Positions 8,319 through 18,866 of a stretch of DNA of 57,930 nt are shown piece by piece. Location: contig CAMYKI010000014.1 of assembly GCA_947258985.1 (NCBI GenBank), positions 1-57,930 on the forward strand, in the 5' to 3' direction. Positions within the stretch are counted from its first letter, which is position 1. Every line of letters starts with the position of its first letter. This DNA is from an uncultured Acidimicrobiaceae bacterium. GTDB taxonomy: Bacteria > Actinomycetota > Acidimicrobiia > Spongiisociales > UBA5794. The position numbers were made by a program, and so were the translations under genes. The notes beneath the pieces were generated by a model. It was given only the letters and a program-made list of their open reading frames with translations, searched no databases and had not been told where the DNA came from.

Positions 8319-8979
8319 CCGGCCGCTTGTCGGCCCTGCGTTCCGAGACGAGTCCCATGATGGTGGCGACAACCTCCTCGATTCCCATCGCAGATGTGTC
8401 AATCTCGAATGCGTCAGCCGCCTTGCGCAGCGGCGAGGCCTCGCGGGTGGAATCGGCATGGTCTCGCCTCTCCAGATCGGCCACGATCTCGGCGACCCCT
8501 TGGTCAGCAGCTTCCGCATCTCCGGCGCGCCGGGCAGCGCGTATCTCCGGCGCTGCGGTGAGGAAGGCCTTCACCGGCGCATTGGGAAAGACAACGGTAC
8601 CGATATCCCGCCCTTCCACGACCGCTTGGCCGCCCCTGTCTTCGACCCATTTGCGCTGGATCTCGACGATGTGGGCACGGACCTTCGGATGAGCCGACAC
8701 CGGGGTCACCGACTGGGTGACCTCATCTGAGCGCGTCTCGCTTGCCACCGACTCACCATTCAGATAGATCACGCCGTCGGTGTAGGTGATAGTGCTCGCT
8801 TGCACCACCTCGAGCACCGCTTCCTCATCATGGAGGCCAACACCACTGCGAAGCGCCGCCACTGTGGCCGCTCTATAGGTGGCCCCGGTATCGAGGTAGT
8901 CCACTCCGAGGAGTGTCGCCAAACGACGCGTCACTGTCGTCTTCCCGACCCCTCCCGGCCCGTCTATTGCGATGACCAA
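8308..8979 (-). CDS. cmk: Cytidylate kinase
   Basis: A 223-residue (d)CMP kinase. It has the P-loop GPGGVGKTT at 7-15, the DTGATYRA substrate segment, VVEGRDIGTVVFPNA (CMP-binding region) and the lid arginines in EIRAARR. It phosphorylates CMP and dCMP to the diphosphates with ATP. The start overlaps the end of aroA by 16 nt, so the two are co-translated. The order rluB-aroA-cmk-der is a variant of the actinobacterial rluB-cmk-der block. The stop TGA at 8308-8310 lies inside the outer stem of the palindromic repeat. Confidence 0.96.
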   Translation of the reverse strand: MVIAIDGPGGVGKTTVTRRLATLLGVDYLDTGATYRAATVAALRSGVGLHDEEAVLEVVQASTITYTDGVIYLNGESVASETRSDEVTQSVTPVSAHPKVRAHIVEIQRKWVEDRGGQAVVEGRDIGTVVFPNAPVKAFLTAAPEIRAARRAGDAEAADQGVAEIVADLERRDHADSTREASPLRKAADAFEIDTSAMGIEEVVATIMGLVSERRADKRPGAC

Positions 8980-10240
8980 AGTGCCTCCATAGCCTCGAAG
9001 AAACGCGGCCAGGAGACGGCCGCGGAATCAGCTCCCGCGATGGTAACGGGCCCGGTTGCACCGGTAGCGGCAACGGCACCCGCCATCGCGATGCGGTGAT
9101 CGCCGGCAGATTCGACCGTCCCGCTTTCCAACCATCCGACTCCGAGAATCTCGAACCCGTCCTCTGTCGCCTGAGCCCCACCGCCAAGGGCGTTCACCAT
9201 GGATACCGTGGATTCGATCCGATCGCTCTCCTTGGCCCGCAGCTCACCGGCGTCACGCACCCGCGTTATGCCTTCCGCGTAGGAACCAACAACTGCGACC
9301 AACCGGCCGCCGCCAGCGCCCCGCCGACGACCGTGCTCCGCAAGCCGCTTCCCGTGACGGAGACGGTGCCGATTGGATCTCCCAGAATGGCGCCGGTCAC
9401 CTCTCCGGTGATCGTCGCCCCCATCGCTTCCAGGATCTCGAGGAAACCGAGGCGGCCGGGGTTGAGAGAGATATTCGGTGTCACCACTCGGGCACCTTCG
9501 ACGATCGCGGCCGCTGCCCAGAGGAAGGCCGCGGACGACGGATCACCGGGGATCTCGTAATGGTACGGGGGCACATCTCCCGGGAAGATACGGAAAGTCG
9601 AGGCATCTTCCTTCCTGCCCAGGCCCATGGCCTCAAGCCATCGTTCCGTGTGATCCCGGAAACCGGGAGGGCTGGCAATGGTCGATTCACCCGACGCTCC
9701 AACGGCCCCGAGAGCAAATGCCGTCCGAACCTGCGCAGATGCGATTGAGATGTCTACATCGGCGGGGACTGTGGGCGCCCGTCCAGAGATCACGACGGGA
9801 GCCGTTCCCTCTTCGCTGAGACCGACTGAAGCTCCCAGAGCTTGCAGAGGTTCGACGAGACGTCGCATCGGTCGACGCATCAGGAACTCATCTCCCACAA
9901 GAGTGACGACGAGCTCCGAACCGGCAGCGGCTCCGGCGAGGAGCCTCATGGTCGTCCCCGAGTTGCCACAATCGAGGGGCGATGCAGGCTGCGACCAGCC
10001 GGCAATCCCCGTTGATCTGATTGTGCCCTCGGCAACGTCGACACCAAGCTGCTGAATGACCTGCAGAGTCGACTGCACGTCGCGGCCGGTGGCGAGACGC
10101 CGGACGGTGCTCGTGCCGTCTGCCATTGCCGCAAGGATTATGGCCCGATGCGAAAGCGACTTGTCGCCCGGGACCTCGATCGCGGCGGCAAAGGGCCGCC
10201 CGGGTCCCTGTATCTCTGTGGAGTCGTTGTCGCTGCTCAC
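8964..10240 (-). pseudogene. aroA: EPSP synthase, frameshifted near residue 320
   Basis: Shikimate-pathway 3-phosphoshikimate 1-carboxyvinyltransferase in two frames. The first part (GTG at 10240 down to a stop at 9266) has VPGDKSLSHRAI, DCGNSGTTMRL, RRPMRRL, SAQVRTAFAL and PGDPSSAAFLWAAAA. The second part (about 9300 to 8964) has RVRDAGELRAKESDRI and AGDHRIAMAGAV. The join falls after STVVGG, where other family members have a dozen residues including an acidic-Pro motif before the AVV segment. Only about 20 nt lie there, so 16-19 nt appear to be lost. The frame breaks and a catalytic acid is missing. It could be a true lesion or a sequencing/assembly error in a GC repeat (9316-9335). The GTG start overlaps the rluB stop by 1 nt. 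Confidence 0.85.
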
Positions 10241-10956
10241 TATCGGTCCTGCCCGGTGTGCTCCGCTGCATCTTCCCACGTGGCTCCGGCTGCCTTGTAC
10301 AACGAACGGACCTCGTGCACTGTGAGCAGACGTGATGCGCCCGGGGAGAGCTTGTTTTCCCGGAGCGGGCCGATCGCGGTCCTGACCAACCGGCCGACCG
10401 GGTGCCCGATGTGCTCCAGCATGCGGCGTACCTCCCGCTTGCGTCCTTCGGTCATCACGATCTCGATGAGGGCCTCGTTGCCGTGTTTGTCGACGGTTCT
10501 TGCGGACCGAGCACGGGCGGTGCCGTCTTCGAGATCGATGCCCGCCTCGAGATTGCGTAGGGCGGAGCGGGCCGGCGCCCCTTCCACCCGGGCCAGATAG
10601 GTCTTGGTCACCCCGTAACGAGGATGCGTCAAGAGGTTTGCAAGGGTGCCATCGTTGGTGAGGATCAACAAGCCTTCGGAATCGGCATCGAGGCGTCCTA
10701 CCGGATAGACCCGGGTGGGGGCATCTACGAGATCGACCACCGACGTCCGTCCTTGCGGGTCGTCTGCAGTGCTGATGACACCGGGCGGTTTATTGAGCAG
10801 GTAGTGGACCAGATCGGCCCGAACCGGTAGCGGCACACCGTCGATGGCGATCACTGCTGAGGCGCCGTCTGCCCGGTCACCGAGGATGGCCGTGCGCCCG
10901 TCGAGCGTTACCCGACCGGCGCGGATCACTTCCTCGGCGCGGCGACGCGACATCAA
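10240..10956 (-). CDS. rluB: 23S rRNA pseudouridine synthase, RluB/RsuA family
   Basis: The frame from the first conventional ATG (10956) gives 238 residues with an S4 RNA-binding domain and the pseudouridine synthase core. It has YLLNKPPGVIST, the catalytic-Asp motif GRLDADSEGLLILTNDG and the family end 'EGRKREVRRMLEHIGHPVGRLVR'. It converts a uridine of the 23S rRNA peptidyl-transferase region to pseudouridine. The S4 domain is truncated from this ATG: in the same frame upstream, codons down to 10,995 read IIDRLQKLIAHTGL, which is exactly the normal N-terminus. No ATG, GTG or TTG precedes it, so an ATC codon at 10992 or 10995, just after GGAGG, may be the start. The gene overlaps the end of scpB. 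Confidence 0.9.
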   Translation of the reverse strand: MMSRRRAEEVIRAGRVTLDGRTAILGDRADGASAVIAIDGVPLPVRADLVHYLLNKPPGVISTADDPQGRTSVVDLVDAPTRVYPVGRLDADSEGLLILTNDGTLANLLTHPRYGVTKTYLARVEGAPARSALRNLEAGIDLEDGTARARSARTVDKHGNEALIEIVMTEGRKREVRRMLEHIGHPVGRLVRTAIGPLRENKLSPGASRLLTVHEVRSLYKAAGATWEDAAEHTGQDR

Positions 10957-10970
10957 CCCGGTATGGGCTA

Positions 10971-11549
10971 TCAGCTTCTGGAGTCTGTCGATGATTCCTC
11001 CGCCCGGAAGGGCCGCTCGAGGACGTCGACCACATCGGCGGGTGGGACGTGGTCGGCGAGGGGCGGGAGCTCGTCGAGGGCGCGCAGCCCAAGCTTCTCC
11101 AAGAACAGCGGAGTGGTCCCATATAGGAACGCTTGTCCCGGCCCGGGTGCGGTGCCAATTTCGGCGACAAGGCCGCGACGTTCCAGGGTGCGGAGAGAGC
11201 GCTCGGAATCGACGCCGCGAATCTCAGAGACTTGGCCTCGGGACACCGGTTGCTTGTAGGCAACTACCGCAAGGGTCTCGAGAGCGGCCTTCGAAAGCCG
11301 GGCGGCTCTGTCGGTGGCCGCAAATCTCTCCAGGTAAGCGTGAGCATCCGGATGAGTGAACAGGCGCCATCCTCCCCCCAGCTCGCGGAGCACCAGACCC
11401 CGCTCGTCTTCCTGGAGGGCACGGGCGTAGGCAGCCAGTTCTTCTTCGATGGTGGCAAGGGGTTGTTCCAGCACCTCTGCCATCTCCGTTGCGGGGATCG
11501 GATCTTCTGCGACGAACAGCATTGCTTCGAGCAGCGCCTGGATTCTCAC
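10971..11549 (-). CDS. scpB: Segregation and condensation protein B
   Basis: A 192-residue ScpB (typical 180-200). Tandem winged-helix domains begin 'QALLEAMLFVAEDPI', then have ETLAVVAYKQPVSRGQVSEIRGV and LLYGTTPLFLEKLGL-like segments (here FLYGTTPLFLEKLGLRALDELPPL). It is the accessory subunit of the Smc-ScpAB condensin, which compacts newly replicated origins. The ATG overlaps the end of scpA by 4 nt, the usual scpA-scpB coupling. Its 3' end overlaps the coding start of the downstream pseudouridine synthase. Confidence 0.95.
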   Translation of the reverse strand: MRIQALLEAMLFVAEDPIPATEMAEVLEQPLATIEEELAAYARALQEDERGLVLRELGGGWRLFTHPDAHAYLERFAATDRAARLSKAALETLAVVAYKQPVSRGQVSEIRGVDSERSLRTLERRGLVAEIGTAPGPGQAFLYGTTPLFLEKLGLRALDELPPLADHVPPADVVDVLERPFRAEESSTDSRS

Positions 11550-12319
11550 CGTTCACTCCATTCGCTCTGCAGCTGTCCGGCGTCGAAGGCGCCGGGACTC
11601 TTGCTGACCACGGCGATTGGGGCGTCGCGGTGATCCTGGTCGATGCTGACCACCCCCCACCTGGCAAGCTCGAGCAGCGCCAGGAAGTAGGCGACGACAT
11701 CGAGTGGGGAATCGCAATGTGCCACAAGGTCATCAAATTCTGTTTCAACCGCCGCCGCGATCCGGATTCGGACGTCGGCTATTGCCTCGCCGACCGAAGG
11801 CAACTCGAGGTCCAGGTGATCCAGATCCGGCTCATCGGGGGCGGCCGTGAATGCCCTCTCGGCGACTCGGTGGAATCGCTCTAGATCGACCCCCAACTTG
11901 ACCTCGGGTTGCATCGGAACGATTTGCGGATCGAGTCCGGCGAGACGGGGAACAAAGCGGGCGTTGCCATCGATTCGATGCGACAGCACAGCAGCCACGT
12001 CCTTGAATGTGAGGCAGGCAAGAAGACGGGCGAGCAGGCGGTCGCGTTCCTCGGCAAGTTCGAGTTCCTCGTCGAGGTCGATTCCTCGATCATCGGGTAG
12101 TAGGTGTCGGGCCTTCAACTGGATCAGGGTCGCCGCGATGAGGAGGAACTCGCTGGTTACCTCAATGTCCATTTCCTCCATCAGTTCGAGATGGACGAGA
12201 TATTCGCCGACCAGGTCGACCAGGCTCACTTCGGTGATCTCTACCTGATGCGAGGTGATCAACTGCAGCAATAGGTCGAGCGGCCCTTCAAAGACGCGCG
12301 TTTTGACTTCGTAGCTCAT
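11546..12319 (-). CDS. scpA: Segregation and condensation protein A
   Basis: A 257-residue ScpA kleisin. The diagnostic opening is FEGPLDLLLQLI, followed by the helix 'EYLVHLELMEEMDIEVTSEFLLIAATLIQLKARHLLP', an acidic linker and a C-terminal winged helix (VAYFLALLELARWGVVSIDQ). It bridges the Smc heads and binds ScpB. It is translationally coupled to scpB (4-nt overlap) and lies next to an HD-domain gene and xerD, which is the actinobacterial arrangement (xerD...scpA-scpB-rlu-cmk-der). Confidence 0.95.
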   Translation of the reverse strand: MSYEVKTRVFEGPLDLLLQLITSHQVEITEVSLVDLVGEYLVHLELMEEMDIEVTSEFLLIAATLIQLKARHLLPDDRGIDLDEELELAEERDRLLARLLACLTFKDVAAVLSHRIDGNARFVPRLAGLDPQIVPMQPEVKLGVDLERFHRVAERAFTAAPDEPDLDHLDLELPSVGEAIADVRIRIAAAVETEFDDLVAHCDSPLDVVAYFLALLELARWGVVSIDQDHRDAPIAVVSKSPGAFDAGQLQSEWSER

Positions 12320-12385
12320 GGATCCACCTCGGCCCGCATGCTAGAGGCGCGACAGCGCCGCTCAGTGGCTTTTGAGGCCGGATCG

Positions 12386-12976
12386 TCAAGCATCGTCGGC
12401 CGCGTGCAACGCTTCCCATACCGTCGGGTCGGTTCCCGCCGGGGGCCGGTTGTCGCCCGCAGCGAAAGCAACGCTGAGACCTGTCGCACCGATACCTTCG
12501 AGATCCGCGGACCCCAGCGAACCGTGATTGCGATAGCGTCGCCAGTCCGTCGGCAACGGCATCCCCGCCATGTCCGCGACCGTAGCGAGCGAGCGGCCGA
12601 TAAGACCTGCCGACGTGTGGCGTTTACCGATGTCGTGGAGTAGTGCGGCGGCAACAGCCTCGGGATCCTCTCCGACGCTTCCCTCGACGCGGACGGCAAC
12701 GGTGTATGCGTGTCTCTGGTCTATGGGTTTCTGCTCCCAGAACAGCCCAGCTTCGGCGGCGGAGAGGGATGCCGCGACGGACATCTGCTCAATCGGTGAC
12801 AGCGGGCGGCTTGCCAGCACACCGATGAAACGCGAGACGAGATGCCGGGCGTGGCGCAGCCGCAGGGAGGAGCCGGCGATTAGGCGTTGCGCTTTGACTT
12901 GCAGTCGACGCAGTAGCGGGAGGTAGGTCGGAATTCCATGCGGGCTGCACCGATTTCCTTGCCGCACTGCTTGCAC
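12386..12976 (-). CDS. HD-domain protein (putative phosphohydrolase)
   Basis: The conserved part begins near 12,860 (LRHARHLVSRFIGVLASRPLSPIEQ) and runs to the end of the frame. It contains a metal-binding HD pattern: QRHAYTVAVRV, AALLHDIGK (His-Asp), and later YRNHGSLGSADLEG. Similar short HD proteins are common in actinobacteria; their substrate is unknown. The ATG given (12976) lies inside the zinc-finger gene upstream and its first 30 residues look non-conserved. The real start is probably non-ATG between 12,820 and 12,900, directly after that gene's stop at 12880. It precedes scpA by about 65 bp. Confidence 0.65.
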   Translation of the reverse strand: MQAVRQGNRCSPHGIPTYLPLLRRLQVKAQRLIAGSSLRLRHARHLVSRFIGVLASRPLSPIEQMSVAASLSAAEAGLFWEQKPIDQRHAYTVAVRVEGSVGEDPEAVAAALLHDIGKRHTSAGLIGRSLATVADMAGMPLPTDWRRYRNHGSLGSADLEGIGATGLSVAFAAGDNRPPAGTDPTVWEALHAADDA

Positions 12977-13233
12977 AATCCGTAGGTGCCGTCATCTACC
13001 TTCGCAAGGGCCTGATCCACATCGGCGAGAAGCTTGGTTAGGTTCTCCACGATGCCGAGCACCTCGCTCCGCTCCGCAGTCGCCGCGGCGGCGTCGGCGA
13101 AGCCATCGCCGTAATCGACATCGCCTGTCAGTTCACCGGTCTCGGTGGCGCCGAGTTCGGTAAGCTGTCGCACCAGCTTCTCTCGCTCTTCCTTCAACGC
13201 CGTTACGGCGTTATCGATGTTCACGACGACCAC
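12880..13233 (-). CDS. DksA/TraR-type C4 zinc-finger protein
   Basis: A 117-residue protein with a long helical N-terminal part (two antiparallel helices, about residues 10-30 and 53-80) and a C-terminal four-cysteine zinc finger: C87-x2-C90 and C108-x2-C111, with the family core YGLCKQCGKEIGAARMEFRPTSRYCVDCK. Proteins of this fold insert a coiled coil into the RNA polymerase secondary channel or bind other partners. In actinobacteria the group is often annotated as a general regulator near lspA/xerD. The DxxDxA tip residues of true DksA are not evident, so a ppGpp-cofactor role should not be assumed. Confidence 0.85.
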   Translation of the reverse strand: MVVVNIDNAVTALKEEREKLVRQLTELGATETGELTGDVDYGDGFADAAAATAERSEVLGIVENLTKLLADVDQALAKVDDGTYGLCKQCGKEIGAARMEFRPTSRYCVDCKSKRNA

Positions 13234-13255
13234 TCCGGTTCCTTTGCTGCGATCC

Positions 13256-14155
13256 TCATCGACCGCGTGGATGCGAGGTTACATAAACCTCGTACAGATG
13301 CTGAGGGGACACCCTCGTGTAAACCTGTGTTGTTGAGATATTAGCGTGACCGAGGAGTTCTTGGACGGTTCTCAGATCTGCACCCCCTTCCACCATGTGG
13401 GTTGCCGCGGAGTGGCGCAGCACGTGTGGAGATACGTCCGACTCGTTGAGCCCCGCCGACTTGGCGGACTTCTTGATGATCTGCCAAACGGCCTGTCTGG
13501 TCAACCGCTTCCCGCGAGCGCTCACAAAGACCGCCCCGGGGTCCCGCTCTACGCCAATCAGTGTCTGCCGTACCGGGTAGTAGTTGCGCAGCGCAGTCAC
13601 CGCGAATCCGCCCAGCGGGACAAGGCGCTCCTTTGATCCCTTCCCGGTCACCAGGGCCGTTGCCTCGTCCAGGTCAACGTCGATCTGGTCGAGGCCGATA
13701 GCCTCTGAAACCCGGGCCCCTGTCCCATAGAGGAACTCCAGCAGGGCCAGGTCGCGGCTTCCGAGCGGCGTACCCGTGTCGGCGGCACTCAGGAGGGAAG
13801 CAACGGCGTCGACCGACAGCGCCCTGGGTAGACCCTTGACCCGACGCGGGCTATCGAGTTTCGCCGTCGGATCCGTGTCTGTGTACTCCTCGACCACGAG
13901 AAAACGGTGCAAGCCTCGCACCGCCGCCACCTTTCTCCCGATCGTCGCCACCGCCGCACCACGGGCACGCAAGGTCTCGACGTATCGAGTCACATCCTCC
14001 GGTTGGATCGACTCCACCGACTCGACCCCCCACCCGCCCATCGCGGTCTGGTATTGGGCTAGGTCGCGGCGGTAGGCCTTCACTGTGTTGAGAGCCAGAC
14101 CACGTTCGGCGACAAGTGCGGTGAGAAACTCCTCGATGGCGAGGGCGATTTTCAT
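13256..14155 (-). CDS. xerD: Site-specific tyrosine recombinase XerD
   Basis: A 299-residue recombinase (typical about 298). It has a SAM-like core-binding N-terminal domain and a catalytic domain with all expected residues: R148 (GTGARVSEA), K172 (GKGSKERLVPL), H244 and R247 (HVLRHSAATH), H270 (LLGHANISTTQVYT) and nucleophile Y279. It resolves chromosome dimers at dif together with XerC. It lies between the NUDIX gene and the DksA-like gene in a conserved housekeeping block with scpAB and pyrG. It is therefore the chromosomal XerD, not the integrase of a mobile element. Confidence 0.93.
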   Translation of the reverse strand: MKIALAIEEFLTALVAERGLALNTVKAYRRDLAQYQTAMGGWGVESVESIQPEDVTRYVETLRARGAAVATIGRKVAAVRGLHRFLVVEEYTDTDPTAKLDSPRRVKGLPRALSVDAVASLLSAADTGTPLGSRDLALLEFLYGTGARVSEAIGLDQIDVDLDEATALVTGKGSKERLVPLGGFAVTALRNYYPVRQTLIGVERDPGAVFVSARGKRLTRQAVWQIIKKSAKSAGLNESDVSPHVLRHSAATHMVEGGADLRTVQELLGHANISTTQVYTRVSPQHLYEVYVTSHPRGR

Positions 14156-14158
14156 CCG

Positions 14159-14722
14159 TCAGAACGTGTTGACTTCGCGGTGCTCCCCGCCCGCCATTAC
14201 CAACGCCATCAGGCCGATCAAGGTCTTGGCGTCTTCGATCTCGGGAAGCATCTTCGGAATGTCCGCGATCGCCATGCGCACGATCTCTGCAGCTACTTCT
14301 TCCGGACCCATGGGTTTCGCCGGCACGGGTGTGAGGTCGGTTGCGAGATAGATCGTGAGGTACTCATCGAGAAACCCGGGAGTCATGTGGACGCCGGCAA
14401 TCCGCTCCATCGACCCTGCAGCAAACCCAACTTCCTCGGCCAGTTCCCGCAAGGCGGCCTCCTTGGGATCCTCGCCCGGAATGTCGAGTTTGCCGGCAGG
14501 CAGCTCGAGAAGGGCTCGGTTGAGTGGCGCCCGATACTGACGGATGAGCACGACATCATCCCCGTCGACGGCGACGACGGCGACAGCGTCTTCGATGCTG
14601 CCGATCGTCCGCTTGCTGACCTCTCCAGACGGTGTCTCTAGATCCACCTCCAAGAGCTTGACGAATGGCGTTTCAATCACCATTCGGGATCCGATGATCT
14701 CAAACCCGTCGTCTGCGCTCAT
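14159..14722 (-). CDS. NUDIX hydrolase, ADP-ribose pyrophosphatase type
   Basis: A 187-residue NUDIX protein. The Nudix box is complete (GKLDIPGEDPKEAALRELAEEVGF, residues about 82-105, with the REL.EE.G core). The 'LELPAGK' before it and the 'TPGFLDEYLTIYLA' after it are typical of ADP-ribose pyrophosphatases. It would cleave ADP-ribose or a related nucleoside diphosphate to AMP and a sugar phosphate. The ATG abuts the stop of pyrG directly, and xerD follows by 3 bp. The same pyrG-NUDIX-xerD order occurs in mycobacteria (Rv1699-Rv1701). Confidence 0.9.
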   Translation of the reverse strand: MSADDGFEIIGSRMVIETPFVKLLEVDLETPSGEVSKRTIGSIEDAVAVVAVDGDDVVLIRQYRAPLNRALLELPAGKLDIPGEDPKEAALRELAEEVGFAAGSMERIAGVHMTPGFLDEYLTIYLATDLTPVPAKPMGPEEVAAEIVRMAIADIPKMLPEIEDAKTLIGLMALVMAGGEHREVNTF

Positions 14723-16435
<1,713 letters not shown>

Positions 16436-16456
16436 CTATCGCCGTCGCCGCGAACG

Positions 16457-18058
16457 TCAGGTTTGCCGGGCAGCTGCCAACAACTCGGCAGCATGGAGTT
16501 GACCGCGCTCGCTATCGGGGAGGCCCCCAAGCATTCGGGATAGCTCTGCGAGACGGTCGCCGCCGCTCAGCAGGCGAACCCGGGCCGCGGATCCGGAGCG
16601 CTCCACGACGTAATGGTCGTCGGCGTGCGCCGCAACCTGCGGGAGATGTGTGACACAAAGAACCTGTCTACCCACGCTCAGCGCCGCCAGCTTGCTTCCC
16701 ATCTCACGGGCGGTGGCACCGCCGATCCCGGCATCGATTTCGTCAAAGGCGATTACTGCAGCATCTCCAATCCCTCCCGCCAGGCGCAACGCCAGGGTGA
16801 GACGACTCAGCTCACCACCGGACGCCGTCTTCGCCGCAGGACCGGTAGGTAGACCGCTGTCGGATGCAAAGCCGAGCTCTATCCGATCTGCCCCGGATGG
16901 ACCCAAGTCGGCGTTTGCGACAGCCAGTTTCACTACCGGATCGGTCATTCCGAGATCACGCAGATGGATTGTGGCGGCTTTCTCGAGACGACGTGCCGCT
17001 TTCCTCCGTTCCGCAGTGAGTCGTGCCGCCTCCGCCTTGGCGGCGTCGAGCCGGTCCGCTAGTTCGGTAGACAAGTCCTCCGCCCGCGAGAGCAATTTGG
17101 TCAGTTCGGCCGCCCTCTGCTCTGCCGTTGCCGCAAACAAGAGAATCTCGTCGAGGCTGTCTCCGTATTTACGGCGAAGCTCGCCGAGCAGGTGGATCCT
17201 TGTTTCCAAGCCCTCCAGGGCTCCCGGATCGTGTTCGAGGCCGGCGGCGACCGAAGCTAGGTCGACCTGCAGCTCTCCGAGCCCCTCGACTATCTCATCA
17301 AGCCGGACTTGAAAGTCATCAAGAGTGTCATCGATGCGCACCAGCTGGCGTATCTCGGCGCCGGCCGCAGCAAGTCGCCCGGCCGCGCCATCCTCGCCCA
17401 GGGCGGCGAGAATCGTTCCGAACCCGGCGACAAGGTCCTCGCGGTTGCGCAGGCGCGCCGCCCGTTGCCTGAGTTCCGCGTCCTCGCCGGCTTCGAAACC
17501 CCCGGCTGCGATCTCGTCCGCCTGAAACCGCAACACTTCGAGTTCCCGCTCCAATTCGTGTCGCCCGCCTCCGAGGAGCTCGATCGCTTGACGAGTTTCA
17601 ACGAGTTGCTGCCACGCTGTCGCGTAGGACGTGGCTGCCTTCTGCCCGGCCTTGCTCAGTGCTCCATCTACAAGGAGGCGAGCACCCCCCGGAGATGTGA
17701 GCAGCATGTGGTCGTGCTGCCCGACGATCTCCACATACCCGCGGGTCCGTTCTTGCAGGGCGCGCGCCGGCACCATGCTTCCATCGGAATACGCCTTCGA
17801 CCTTCCCTCTGATGTCACCCTGCGTCGCAGAGTCATTTCCTCGTCATCGAGGAGAAATCGCCCGTCCACCGTGCTGTGCTCGCCGAACGGTCCTACGATC
17901 TCCCGCCTGCCGGATGATCCGGTGAGCAACCGCAGTGCCCCCAAGAGCATGGTCTTGCCGGCGCCGGTCTCCCCGCTGACGACGATGAGACCGGTCCCGG
18001 GCTCGATGTGGGCCCGTTCGATGATCCCCAGGTTCTCGACGATCAGCTCGTCAAGCAT
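16457..18058 (-). CDS. recN: DNA repair protein RecN
   Basis: About 533 residues from the ATG at 18058 (MLDELIVENLGIIERA). The longer frame to 18175 runs into nadK in a non-conserved way. It is an SMC-like ATPase: Walker A GETGAGKT, long coiled-coil arms in the middle, ABC signature ASGGELSRLTLAL, and Walker B VIAFDEIDAGIGG. It acts at DNA double-strand breaks in recombinational repair. Its start overlaps the nadK end by 8 nt. The tlyA-nadK-recN-pyrG order is an actinobacterial constant. Confidence 0.95.
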   Translation of the reverse strand: MLDELIVENLGIIERAHIEPGTGLIVVSGETGAGKTMLLGALRLLTGSSGRREIVGPFGEHSTVDGRFLLDDEEMTLRRRVTSEGRSKAYSDGSMVPARALQERTRGYVEIVGQHDHMLLTSPGGARLLVDGALSKAGQKAATSYATAWQQLVETRQAIELLGGGRHELERELEVLRFQADEIAAGGFEAGEDAELRQRAARLRNREDLVAGFGTILAALGEDGAAGRLAAAGAEIRQLVRIDDTLDDFQVRLDEIVEGLGELQVDLASVAAGLEHDPGALEGLETRIHLLGELRRKYGDSLDEILLFAATAEQRAAELTKLLSRAEDLSTELADRLDAAKAEAARLTAERRKAARRLEKAATIHLRDLGMTDPVVKLAVANADLGPSGADRIELGFASDSGLPTGPAAKTASGGELSRLTLALRLAGGIGDAAVIAFDEIDAGIGGATAREMGSKLAALSVGRQVLCVTHLPQVAAHADDHYVVERSGSAARVRLLSGGDRLAELSRMLGGLPDSERGQLHAAELLAAARQT

Positions 18059-18866
18059 GGTCCAGGCCGAATTGGTGACGGGCCGCCTGGGGGAACGGAT
18101 AGGTACCCATGGTGAGAAAGCGCACCGGGCGGACACCGGCGCGAACGACAACGCTCTGACCCTCCTCCAACACAACCCCCGCCCTGCCGTCGACGTTCAC
18201 TCGAACCTGCCGCTCGGTGGCGACTGTGAAGCGTAAGGCAGCCACCGGCGTGAAGACCGTTGGCCGTGACAAGAGACTGTGAGGAGCAACCGGCGTCATG
18301 ATCAAGGCATCGAGATCGGGATCGACGACAGGGCCGCCGGCAGACAGCGAATAGGCGGTAGAGCCGAGTGGTGTGGCCACGATGAGCCCGTCGGCCCGGA
18401 AAGTTGTGAAGAACTCGTCATTCACCTCAACCGAGATCTGGACAACCCTCTGGCTGAGAACCTTCTCCATGACAACGTCGTTGATGCCGTGGTGCATCAT
18501 CCCGTCGGGTGTCTCGGCGGCAACGGTCATGCGGCTCTGCATGCCGAGCCGCCCATCGGCCAGGAGCCGGAGCATTTCCTCGATGTTCTCGGGCTCGACT
18601 TCGGTGAGGTATCCCACGGTCCCGAGGTTGACGCCGATGACGGGTACGTCGAGTTGATGGGCGAGATGGGCGGCACGCAACAGGGTCCCGTCGCCGCCAA
18701 TGCCGACGATCAAGTCGGGAGGCATCTCTGCGGCTTCGGGGCCGAAGGCGTCCACAGTGGCGAAACCAGTTGCAGCCGCTCTCTCCCCAAACCGCGCTAC
18801 GACCTGATCGATGCCGGCCCTGCCGTCGAGAATCACCATTCCAATGGTCTTCGGTACATCACTCAT
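18051..18866 (-). CDS. nadK: NAD kinase
   Basis: A 271-residue NAD kinase. GGDGT (residues 57-61) is the catalytic and phosphate-binding motif, NLGTVGYLTEVEP follows, and DGLIVATPLGSTAYSLSAGGP is the NAD-binding segment. It uses ATP (or polyphosphate in many actinobacteria) to make NADP. The start overlaps the end of tlyA by 8 nt and its own end overlaps recN by 8 nt, so the three are tightly coupled. Confidence 0.95.
   Translation of the reverse strand: MSDVPKTIGMVILDGRAGIDQVVARFGERAAATGFATVDAFGPEAAEMPPDLIVGIGGDGTLLRAAHLAHQLDVPVIGVNLGTVGYLTEVEPENIEEMLRLLADGRLGMQSRMTVAAETPDGMMHHGINDVVMEKVLSQRVVQISVEVNDEFFTTFRADGLIVATPLGSTAYSLSAGGPVVDPDLDALIMTPVAPHSLLSRPTVFTPVAALRFTVATERQVRVNVDGRAGVVLEEGQSVVVRAGVRPVRFLTMGTYPFPQAARHQFGLDHA

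Noticed and set aside
13256-14155. XerD considered as integrase for the tRNA-Leu cassettes
   Set aside because: It is the chromosomal dimer-resolution enzyme by length, motifs and its conserved pyrG-NUDIX-xerD-scpAB context, 38 kb away from the array. Action in trans cannot be excluded but nothing supports it.
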